From Nitriliruptoraceae bacterium (GTDB lineage Bacteria; Actinomycetota; Nitriliruptoria; Nitriliruptorales; Nitriliruptoraceae): a DNA stretch of 43,524 nt. Both the position numbers and the translations under genes were made by a program. Shown here in pieces: positions 1 through 7,523 of this stretch. The stretch is from positions 1 through 43,524 of the forward strand of contig SLRZ01000106.1 in NCBI GenBank assembly GCA_007130695.1, in the 5' to 3' direction. Under the pieces are notes generated by a model, which was not told where the DNA came from, ran no database searches, and saw only the letters and a program-made list of their open reading frames with translations. The number at the start of each line of letters is the position of its first letter. Position 1 is the stretch's first letter.

Positions 1-589
1 CGCCGCCGGCGCGGAACATCGCGGAACTGATCTCGGCGGCGATGTCGTTCTCCGTCACGCCGGCGGCGGTGGCCTCGAGCCCGGCGAGCATCCCCGCCTC
101 GGTGGCCCGGGCGGCGCGCTGCATGATCTCGATCTCGGCGGGAGACTTGCGGATGCGACCCTGCTCCACGATCCCGAAACAGTCGACCAGTTGACCATCG
201 GTGAAGGTGGTGTGGATCAGGTCCTGGTGGTAGGCGGGGAAGTAGTAGCTGTTCCGCTCGTAGCCCATCCGGCACGAGTCGAGACCGAACTCCCGCAGGC
301 TCTCCACCAGCATCTGGATCGCGTCACCGGTGTCGGGGTAGGGCCGGGTCTCCTCGACCCAGGTGCGCGCATGGACATTGGACTCCTCGAGCCGGCGGGT
401 GATCATGAACGGCTCGTCCTCGAGCGGGACCACCAGCGCCTGGAAGAACGAGTACCCCGTGGTCTGGTAGTCGGTGAGGTACATGAGGTTCTCCGGATCG
501 GTGATGATCACCGCGTCCAGCCGGCGCTGCTGCATCCGGGTGCGCAGCTCGTTCATCCGCCGCTCGTATTCCTCGAACGGGAACGTCAT
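1..589 (-). CDS. doeA: Ectoine hydrolase DoeA, M24 family (3' end beyond window)
   Basis: The N-terminal ~196 residues of a creatinase/prolidase-fold (M24) protein are present; the gene runs off the left edge, so most of the metal-binding catalytic domain is not visible. Readable stretches include ITDPENLMYLTDYQTTGYSF and the start of the pita-bread domain ending in SSAMFRAGG. In ectoine degradation DoeA opens the ectoine ring to give N-acetyl-diaminobutyrate in the cytoplasm. The assignment rests on the creatinase-like N-terminus plus the neighbouring M20 deacetylase, which would perform the next step. The ATG at 589 follows a GAGG about 8 bases upstream. A generic Xaa-Pro aminopeptidase is the main alternative. 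Confidence 0.72.
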   Translation of the reverse strand, partial: MTFPFEEYERRMNELRTRMQQRRLDAVIITDPENLMYLTDYQTTGYSFFQALVVPLEDEPFMITRRLEESNVHARTWVEETRPYPDTGDAIQMLVESLREFGLDSCRMGYERNSYYFPAYHQDLIHTTFTDGQLVDCFGIVEQGRIRKSPAEIEIMQRAARATEAGMLAGLEATAAGVTENDIAAEISSAMFRAGG

Positions 590-701
590 GTCGTCGCGTC
601 GCCTCATTGCGTCCTCGCATCACTGATCAGGTCGTTGCATCCGGGTCGGGTGGGTTTCTCGTCGTACCGGTCGTGTCATATGGAGTGGACGAACGCCCCG
701 G

Positions 702-1862
702 TCACGCGGGCATCGGGCTCCCGGCGAGACGGGCGAAGACCCGCGCCACGTGCGGGATGAGCCGGTCGTTGAAGTCGTAGCGCGGGCTGTGGCAGGGCAC
801 GTCGTGACCCTGGCCGTCGTCGGCGCCGATGAGCGCGAAGGCTCCCGGGATCTCGCCGAGGTAGTAGCTGAAGTCCTCGGAGGCCATCACCGGCAGCAAC
901 GTGGCCTGGCTCTGCCACGCCGGTCCGAGCTCCTCGGCGAGGCAGGAACGTAAGCGCTCGGCCTGCGTGGGGTCGTTGATCGTCGCCCCGTAGCGGGGCT
1001 TCATCTCGACCTCGGCGGACACGCCGTAGGCGCGTGCGGTGTCCTGGGCCACCTGGGTGATCAGGTCCTCCATCGGCTTGCGCTGGCGGGAGTCGCCCAG
1101 GCGGATGCTGCCCGACAGGTGGGCCTCGTCGGGGATGACCGTCTCGACGCTCGGGGCCTCGAACGAGGTCACGCTCACCACGGCCGCGTGCTGGGCGGCC
1201 ATGCGCCGACTGACGATCTGCTGGAGCGCCAGCGTGATCCCCGACGCGGCCAGGACCGGATCCCGACAGGCCTCGGGCTGGCTCGCATGTCCCCCGCGAC
1301 CGGAGATACGGATGTAGAAGGTGCCGTTGGCGGCCATCACCGGGCCGTCCGGGCAGATCGCCCGACCGAAGGGGATCGCCGGCCAGTTGTGCCAGCCGAA
1401 GATCACGTCCACGCCCTCGAGCGCACCGTCCTCGATCATCGCCTTCGCCCCGTGTCCGCCCTCCTCTGCGGGCTGGAAGATCAGTGTGACCGGGCCCGGC
1501 AGGTCCTCCTCCACGCTCTTGAGCCACCAGGCGGCCGCGAACAGTGCCGCGGTGTGCCCGTCGTGGCCGCACGCGTGCATGTACCCGTCGTGATCGGAGG
1601 ACCAGGGGGCCTCGGTGGCCTCCTGGATCGGCATCGCGTCGATGTCGGCACGCAGCGCCACGTGGCGACCACGGGCCCGCGGCGCGAGCGTGGCCACCGT
1701 GCCGGTACCGGCGCAGGGGCGCCAGTCGATGCCGGCCTTGCTCAGCTCCTCACGGACCGTGCGGGCGGTCTCGTGCTCGTTCCAGGCGAGCTCGGGGCGG
1801 CGGTGCAGTTCGCGGCGCAGGCTGACCGCTCCGTCGACCATCTGCTGCCATCTGCCGGTCAT
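702..1862 (-). CDS. doeB2: M20 family amidohydrolase, probable N-acetyl-diaminobutyrate deacetylase DoeB2
   Basis: This is a 386-residue M20D metallopeptidase-fold amidohydrolase of usual length. HACGHDGH (about residues 96-103) and PAEEGG (131-136) are the metal-binding and catalytic motifs, and the lid domain carries GGHASQPE. The family removes acyl groups from amino acids. Lying 113 bases upstream of the ectoine hydrolase on the same strand, it most likely deacetylates N-acetyl-L-2,4-diaminobutyrate to diaminobutyrate, the DoeB step, which in some bacteria is done by an M20 enzyme (DoeB2) rather than an AstE-type DoeB. The ATG start is preceded by AAGGA. Hippurate hydrolase or IAA-amino-acid hydrolase would be the generic annotation; the substrate is inferred from context. 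Confidence 0.72.
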   Translation of the reverse strand: MTGRWQQMVDGAVSLRRELHRRPELAWNEHETARTVREELSKAGIDWRPCAGTGTVATLAPRARGRHVALRADIDAMPIQEATEAPWSSDHDGYMHACGHDGHTAALFAAAWWLKSVEEDLPGPVTLIFQPAEEGGHGAKAMIEDGALEGVDVIFGWHNWPAIPFGRAICPDGPVMAANGTFYIRISGRGGHASQPEACRDPVLAASGITLALQQIVSRRMAAQHAAVVSVTSFEAPSVETVIPDEAHLSGSIRLGDSRQRKPMEDLITQVAQDTARAYGVSAEVEMKPRYGATINDPTQAERLRSCLAEELGPAWQSQATLLPVMASEDFSYYLGEIPGAFALIGADDGQGHDVPCHSPRYDFNDRLIPHVARVFARLAGSPMPA

Positions 1863-1936
1863 CCGGATCCTTGTTCAAACGACGCTCTGGTGGGGCGCGG
1901 CCCGTGGGATGCAACTCCCACCGCAACGCTCCGCTT

Positions 1937-1954
1937 CGTCGGTGCGCACCGACG
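1937..1954. promoter_or_regulatory. 18-bp perfect palindrome, candidate operator
   Basis: The sequence CGTCGGTGCGCACCGACG is a perfect inverted repeat with 9-base halves. It sits in the 201-base gap between the divergent ectoine-degradation and nitrate-reductase genes. A second small dyad (gtggga/tcccac around a six-base loop) lies at 1904-1921. The position fits an operator for a dimeric regulator of either side. No regulator gene is adjacent in the window, so which gene it controls is unknown. Confidence 0.4.
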
Positions 1955-2063
1955 GTGCCAACGTAGTCGTCGGGGCGGCACGGCGACGTGGACCCGCGGG
2001 GGCCGGGCGTCGGTGGCCTGAGGCGACCCCGACGTCGTCGGCCCGTAACACGACGGATGCACC

Positions 2064-3836
2064 GTGGTGACCCGCCCGGCCCATCCTGCCCGCCATGACC
2101 CCACTCCCATCCGGCCCGACCGCGCCCTCCCCGACCTGCCGAGCCTCGACGAGCTCGCGGTACGGCGCGCACCCACGACGCAGGTGCGCACGCTCGTCGA
2201 CGAGTTCCTCGCCGAGCAGGCCGGCACGACCGCCGTGGACCGCTTCTCACGCGCGCACGACGAGGCCGCGGCCTGCGGCGTCCCGGGGCAGGCCCGCTAC
2301 TACCGCGACCTCATGCCCGCGACCCCGCCCGGGCCGGGCCAGCAGTACGCCTTCGAGGTCGACCTCGACGCCTGCTCCGGCTGCAAGGCCTGCATCGTCG
2401 CCTGCGGCAACCTCAACGGCCTGCCCGAGGCCGTCTCCTTCCGGGACACGGGCACCCTGGTCGGCACCGGTCCCGGCACCCTCGGGGACGGGGCCGAGCT
2501 CCCGGTCCTGCGTGAGGTGACCTCGGCCTGCCACCACTGTGTGGAACCCGGCTGCCTGCAGGGCTGCCCCTCCGAGGCCTACGAGAAGGACCCCGTCACC
2601 GGGGTCGTGCACCACCTCGACGACCAGTGCATCGGCTGCCAGTACTGCACGCTCATGTGCCCCTACGAGGTACCGAAGTACGACGCCGACCGCGGGATCG
2701 TCCGCAAGTGCGACCTCTGCCAGGACCGGCTCGCCGACGGCGAGGCACCGGCGTGCGTGCAGGCGTGTCCGACGGAGGCGATCTCCGTGCGGGTGGTCGA
2801 CGTCGAGGAGGCGGTCGCGGCGGCGGGCGCGCCCTGGGGCTTCCCGGCCCCCGACCCGGCGATCACGGTGCCCACGACCCGCTACCGCGGCGGCGAGGAC
2901 CTCTCGGGCACGCGGGCGGCGGACGCCGAGGCCCTCTCCCCCGCCCACGCCCACCCACCGTTGACGCTGATGCTGGTGCTCACCCAGCTGTCGGTGGGCA
3001 CCCTGCTCGCGCTGCTCGTCGCCGCGGCCGTGCCCGCTGCCGGCCTCACCGCCCTCGCCGCCGCGCCGGTGGCGGCGACGGCGCTGGGTACCGCGGTGCT
3101 CGCGCTGGCCGCCAGCGTGCTCCACCTCGGCCGTCCCCTGCAGGCCTGGCGTGCGGTGCTCGGGCTGCGCCATTCCTGGCTGAGCCGGGAGATCGTGGCC
3201 TTCGGCGTGTTCGCACCCGCGGCCGCGGCGTACGCGGGCGCGCTCGCCGGCATGCCGGTCCTCGACGACCACGCCGGCTGGCTCGGCCCGCTGGCGGTGG
3301 CCTCGGGACTCGTCGGGGTCTTCACCTCCGTGATGGTCTACGCCGCCACGCGACGGGCGTGGTGGTCGCTGCCCCGGGTGGCCGCCCGGTTCGGGTTGAC
3401 GACCCTGTTGTGCGGTTCGGCGACGTTCCTCGCCGTCCTCGCCGCCACCGCGGCCCACGCCGGGATCGAGGCGCCGGCCACGGTCGGCGGCTTCGCCCTG
3501 ATCTCCAGCGTCCTCGCGCTGGCCGGGCTCACCGCCGAGGTGGGCCTGCTGCGCCACCGCACCGGGCCGATCGACGACCCGCTGGCACGCACCGCACGCC
3601 TGCTGACCCGCCGGTTGCGGGGCCTGGTGGTCGCACGGCTCGGGCTGCTGTTCCTCGGTGCGGTGGCCCTGCCGTGGTTGGCGGTGCTCATGCTCACCGC
3701 CGGCACCACCTCGGCCACCGCCGCCGCCACCTGCGCCGTCGCCGGGATGGTCGCGGTGGTCGCCGCGGAACTGATCGAACGCTGGCGGTTCTTCACCGCC
3801 GTCGCCCCCACCCGCATGCCCGGGCGGCTGCCGTGA
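2064..3836 (+). CDS. Fusion of a DmsB-like 4x[4Fe-4S] protein with a DmsC-like membrane anchor (nitrate reductase electron-transfer subunit)
   Basis: This 590-residue protein has two parts. Residues ~95-245 carry sixteen cysteines in four ferredoxin-type groups (104/107/110/114, 156/159/164/168, 189/192/195/199, 216/219/231/235), as in DmsB/NrfC proteins. Residues ~295-585 hold about eight hydrophobic segments like DmsC/NrfD quinol-oxidising anchors. The first ~90 residues are soluble, with no twin-arginine or Sec signal. It should pass electrons from membrane quinol through the Fe-S wire to the molybdoenzyme encoded next, whose start overlaps this stop by four bases (GTGA). The start is taken as the GTG at 2064; a second GTG follows at once, so the exact N-terminus is uncertain. 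Confidence 0.82.
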   Translation: MVTRPAHPARHDPTPIRPDRALPDLPSLDELAVRRAPTTQVRTLVDEFLAEQAGTTAVDRFSRAHDEAAACGVPGQARYYRDLMPATPPGPGQQYAFEVDLDACSGCKACIVACGNLNGLPEAVSFRDTGTLVGTGPGTLGDGAELPVLREVTSACHHCVEPGCLQGCPSEAYEKDPVTGVVHHLDDQCIGCQYCTLMCPYEVPKYDADRGIVRKCDLCQDRLADGEAPACVQACPTEAISVRVVDVEEAVAAAGAPWGFPAPDPAITVPTTRYRGGEDLSGTRAADAEALSPAHAHPPLTLMLVLTQLSVGTLLALLVAAAVPAAGLTALAAAPVAATALGTAVLALAASVLHLGRPLQAWRAVLGLRHSWLSREIVAFGVFAPAAAAYAGALAGMPVLDDHAGWLGPLAVASGLVGVFTSVMVYAATRRAWWSLPRVAARFGLTTLLCGSATFLAVLAATAAHAGIEAPATVGGFALISSVLALAGLTAEVGLLRHRTGPIDDPLARTARLLTRRLRGLVVARLGLLFLGAVALPWLAVLMLTAGTTSATAAATCAVAGMVAVVAAELIERWRFFTAVAPTRMPGRLP

Positions 3837-6046
3837 GCGCCCGCGACCGTGCCCGTGCCCTGCTGCGGCGCCATGACGGCCCGCTGACCCGCGAGCTGGT
3901 GCGCGCCCCGGGCGGGCACGGCCTGGGACAGCTGCCCGCCGACCGGGTCCCCGACCGGGTGGTGCGCAGCGTCTGCGGGTTCTGCTCGACGGGCTGCTCC
4001 CTGGACGTGCACCTCAAGGACGGGCGGGCGGTGGGCCTGACTCCCACCACCGACTACCCCGTCAACCTCGGCATGGCGTGCCCCAAGGGCTGGGAGGCGC
4101 TCGCCCCGCTCGCCGCCGACGACCGGGCCACGACGCCGCTCGTGCGCGACCGGCGGGGGCGGATGGCCGCAACCGACTGGCCCGACGCGACGGCCTGTTT
4201 CGTGGCCGGGGTGCGTGGGGTCCAACAGCGCCACGGGCCCGACTCGGTCGCGTTCCTGTCGACCGGGCAGATCCCCACCGAGGAGATGGCGCTGCTGGGG
4301 GCGGTGGCGAAGTTCGGGCTCGGCATGGTCCACGGGGACGGCAACACCCGCCAGTGCATGGCCACCGCGGTGAGCGCGTACAAGGAGTCGTTCGGTTCCG
4401 ACGCACCGCCCTACACCTATGCGGACTTCGAGGCCTCCGACGTGGTGGTCCTGGTCGGCTCCAACCTCGCGGTCGCGCACCCGATCATGTGGGAACGCCT
4501 CTCGCGCAACCCGAACGACCCGGAGCTGATCGTCGTGGACCCGCGACGCACGGAGACCGCGGCCGCGGCCACACAGCACCTCGCCGTCCGCCCGAAGGGA
4601 GACCTCGAACTGCTCTACGGGCTCGGCCACCTGCTGATCGCCCGGGACGCGGTCGACCACGAGTTCGTCGCGGCCCATACCTCCGGCTTCGAGGCCTACG
4701 CCGAACACGTCGCCGCCTACACCCCCGGGCGCGTGGCCGAGGCCACCGGCCTCGACATCGAGGAACTGCACCGCTGCGCCGACGCGATCGCCCGCGGCCG
4801 GGCCGTGTCGCTGTGGTGGACGATGGGTGTCAACCAGTCACACCAGGGCACCCGGACCGCCCAGGCGATCATCGACCTCGCACTGCTGACCGGCAACATC
4901 GGACGGCCGGGCACGGGAGCCAACTCGATCACCGGGCAGTGCAACGCGATGGGCTCGCGGCTGTTCTCCAACACCACCGGTCTGCTCGGCGGTCGCGACT
5001 TCACCGACCCCGACCACCGGGCCGAGGTGGCCGACATCCTCGACCTCGACGTCGCCACGGTGCCCGACCGGCCGAGCCTCGCCTACGACCAGATCATCGA
5101 GGGCATCGCCGACGGCCGGATCCGCGGGCTGTGGGTCATCGCCACCAACACGGCCCACTCCTGGATCGGGCAGGCGGACGTCCACGAGCTGCTCGACCGC
5201 CTCGACCTCCTGGTCGTGCAGGACCTGTACACCACGACCGAGACGGCCCGACGTGCCGACATCATCCTGCCGGCAGCCGGTTGGGGGGAGAAGGAGGGCA
5301 CGTTCATCAACTCCGAACGCCGCATCTCGCGCATCCGGAAGGTCGCCCAGGCCCCCGGCCAGGCGCTGGCGGACTTCCACATCTTCCGGCTCATCGCCGA
5401 GGCCGCGGGCTGTGGTGGGACCTTCCGTTCGTGGGACTCACCCGAGGCGGTCTTCGATCTGCTGCGCGAACTCTCCCGCGGCCGACCCTTCGATTTCTCG
5501 GGCATCTCCGGGTACGAGGAACTCGACCGCGCCGGCGGCATCCAATGGCCGCAGCCGGTCGCGGGGGCGGAGGTGGACACCGAACGCCGGCTGTTCGCCG
5601 ACGGGGTCTTCCACCACCCCGACGGGCGTGCCCGTTTCGTCATCGCCGACAGCCGACCCGCCGCGGAGACCCTCAGCGCCCGGCGGCCGCTGGTCCTGCT
5701 GACCGGCCGCGGGTCCTCCAGCGAATGGCACACCGGCACGCGGACCGGCAAGTCGGCCGCGCTTCGCCGCCTGGTCCCCAGCGACCCCTACGTGGAGATC
5801 GCCCCGGGTGACGCCGCGGAGCGCGGGATCCGACCCCACGACTGGGTCGAGGTCACCTCCGCCCGCGGGGCGATGCGGGCGCGGGCCTTCGTGACACCCA
5901 CCGTCGGGACCGGTCGGGTGTTCGTCTCGATGCACCATGCCACGACCAACCGGCTGACGATGCCGAGCTTCGATCCCCAGTCACGCCAGCCCGCCTACAA
6001 GCACGCGGCGGTGGACGTCCGGCGGCTGGGGAACGCTGCCGGTTGA
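3833..6046 (+). CDS. nasA: Molybdopterin oxidoreductase, assimilatory-type nitrate reductase catalytic subunit
   Basis: This 737-residue protein has the layout of NasA/NapA-type bis-MGD enzymes. An N-terminal [4Fe-4S] motif (C48, C51, C55, C83) begins CGFCSTGC and is followed by CPKGW. The NTRQCMATAV segment supplies the likely Mo ligand Cys175, and a C-terminal molybdopterin-dinucleotide-binding domain contains LTGRGSSSEWHTGTRTGKS. There is no Tat signal, so it should work in the cytoplasm, reducing nitrate to nitrite. The GTG start at 3833 overlaps the upstream Fe-S/anchor gene's stop by four bases, implying translational coupling and a complex between the two. The upstream partner replaces the usual NasC/ferredoxin donor. 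A formate dehydrogenase-like role is less likely given the adjacent nitrate transporter. Confidence 0.85.
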   Translation: MSARDRARALLRRHDGPLTRELVRAPGGHGLGQLPADRVPDRVVRSVCGFCSTGCSLDVHLKDGRAVGLTPTTDYPVNLGMACPKGWEALAPLAADDRATTPLVRDRRGRMAATDWPDATACFVAGVRGVQQRHGPDSVAFLSTGQIPTEEMALLGAVAKFGLGMVHGDGNTRQCMATAVSAYKESFGSDAPPYTYADFEASDVVVLVGSNLAVAHPIMWERLSRNPNDPELIVVDPRRTETAAAATQHLAVRPKGDLELLYGLGHLLIARDAVDHEFVAAHTSGFEAYAEHVAAYTPGRVAEATGLDIEELHRCADAIARGRAVSLWWTMGVNQSHQGTRTAQAIIDLALLTGNIGRPGTGANSITGQCNAMGSRLFSNTTGLLGGRDFTDPDHRAEVADILDLDVATVPDRPSLAYDQIIEGIADGRIRGLWVIATNTAHSWIGQADVHELLDRLDLLVVQDLYTTTETARRADIILPAAGWGEKEGTFINSERRISRIRKVAQAPGQALADFHIFRLIAEAAGCGGTFRSWDSPEAVFDLLRELSRGRPFDFSGISGYEELDRAGGIQWPQPVAGAEVDTERRLFADGVFHHPDGRARFVIADSRPAAETLSARRPLVLLTGRGSSSEWHTGTRTGKSAALRRLVPSDPYVEIAPGDAAERGIRPHDWVEVTSARGAMRARAFVTPTVGTGRVFVSMHHATTNRLTMPSFDPQSRQPAYKHAAVDVRRLGNAAG

Positions 6047-6088
6047 GCCGGGTCGTGACACCGGTCGTCGCGCGGCGTGGTTGGCGAC

Positions 6089-7477
6089 TCACCCCGGCCG
6101 TGCGTCCGAGCCCTCCAGGCGGTAGCCGACACCGCGGACCGTGTGGATCACGATGCCACGTCCCTCGAGTTTGCGCCGCAGCCGGGCCACGTGGTGCTTG
6201 ACCGCGCTGGCGTCCGAGGGCGCCTCGTGCCCCCACGCCTCGGCGAGGAGACGTTCGGGGGAACAGACCACGCCGGGGCGTCGGGCCAGTGCCGCCAGGA
6301 CGGCCAGGCCCCGCTCGCCGAGCTCCACGTCGTCACCCTCCGGGGTCCGCACCGCATGGGTGCCCGGCAACAGCTGCAGGCGCGGCGGGATGCACGGCAG
6401 CTGCTCCCGCCGCAGGGCCCACGCCTCGAGCGAACGCAGCAGTTCACCCGTCCGGGGCCTGGAGGGGGTCAACCAGACCGGCAGCCCCTCGTCCTCGAGT
6501 GCGGACGCCGTGACCGGACCGATCACGGCGGTGGCCACACGGGTCCGGAGCGCCGAGAGCATCTCGTCGGTGCGCCCGGGTCGGTGCGTCCGGGCGAGGT
6601 GGAGAAGGTTGCGGGCCGCCCCTGGCGAGGTCAGGGTCACCACGTCGAGCCGGAGGTCGGCGATCGCGTCGACCAGTTCCAGCGCCGGCCCGACGTCTTC
6701 GGGTAGCGAGTGCCGGTAGGTCATGACCGAGACCACGTCGGCTCCCGCCTCGGCGACGGGCGCGAAGACCGTGGGGACCCCGCCCCCGTGGAGCTGCAGC
6801 GCCACGACCTCGTCGGGCAGCACCCGTCGCGCCAGCCACCCGGCCACGTCGGCGTCGGTCTGCGCCTGCGAGGACCACACCGGGCTCACCTCCAGCGCCT
6901 GGAGCCCGCCGATCGCCTTCGGTCCCCGCGCCACGCACCGGGCCTCACCGGCGGACCGGAGCAACCCGTCGAGTTGTCCGTGCTCGCGGGCGGCCTCGGC
7001 CCACAGGCGCACCCCGACGCCCGTGGAGGCCACGATCCAGTCGGGCCCGGCGTCGAGGACCGCCGCGGTGTCGGCCGCGATCTCGGCCGCCGGCACCGGC
7101 TCGTCGCCGCCGAGCGTGGAGCCGTGCAGGACGTGCCCACCCCGCCGCTCGAGCGCCGCCACGAGTTCCCGTCCCTTGCGCTGGGACGTGACACCGATGC
7201 GCAGTCCGTGCAGCGACAGGATCGCTCCGTTCCGTGAGGGCGGTGTGCCGCCGGCCCGGGCGGCCGGCTCGTGACCGCGAGCCTCGCCGGGGGGCGTCGC
7301 CGGGTCGTCACGCGCACGTTTCCTCCCGGTGAACGATCCGTCGCGACCTGGCCGACCGGACCGCTCACCACACCGACGCGGAACGAAACGGGGCGGCGGC
7401 GCCGAGGGGTCGTGGGCGACCGGTGCGTCACCCGCCCGCAACACGGACCGCACGGGGCGAAAACCCCGGCGGGCCAT
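6089..7477 (-). CDS. HemD-like (uroporphyrinogen-III synthase) domain fused to a winged-helix DNA-binding domain; probable nitrate-assimilation regulator
   Basis: This protein has ~462 residues if the ATG at 7477 (AGGGG upstream) is used. Residues ~91-350 form the two-lobed HemD fold, beginning LRIGVTSQRKGRELVAALER. Residues ~370-457 form an OmpR-type winged helix (SAVKHHVARLRRKLEG, then TVRGVGYRLEG). Actinobacteria such as Mycobacterium (Rv0260c) carry this fusion beside nitrate/nitrite genes, where it is thought to act as a regulator. Here it sits between nasA and the divergent nitrate transporter. The first ~85 residues are Arg/Pro-rich and look non-coding, and no ATG/GTG/TTG lies close before residue 91, so the true start is unresolved. 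Whether the HemD lobe is enzymatic or only a sensor cannot be told. Confidence 0.82.
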   Translation of the reverse strand: MARRGFRPVRSVLRAGDAPVAHDPSAPPPRFVPRRCGERSGRPGRDGSFTGRKRARDDPATPPGEARGHEPAARAGGTPPSRNGAILSLHGLRIGVTSQRKGRELVAALERRGGHVLHGSTLGGDEPVPAAEIAADTAAVLDAGPDWIVASTGVGVRLWAEAAREHGQLDGLLRSAGEARCVARGPKAIGGLQALEVSPVWSSQAQTDADVAGWLARRVLPDEVVALQLHGGGVPTVFAPVAEAGADVVSVMTYRHSLPEDVGPALELVDAIADLRLDVVTLTSPGAARNLLHLARTHRPGRTDEMLSALRTRVATAVIGPVTASALEDEGLPVWLTPSRPRTGELLRSLEAWALRREQLPCIPPRLQLLPGTHAVRTPEGDDVELGERGLAVLAALARRPGVVCSPERLLAEAWGHEAPSDASAVKHHVARLRRKLEGRGIVIHTVRGVGYRLEGSDARPG

Positions 7478-7523
7478 CGTCACCCCTGCCATCGACCCCC
7501 GCCCCCGTCCCGCGAGGCCTCCC

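Noticed and set aside
2627-3832. Upstream part of the frame that contains nasA
   Set aside because: This stretch is a different frame of the Fe-S/anchor gene. NasA character begins only after the GTG at 3833, so the long frame is not one protein.
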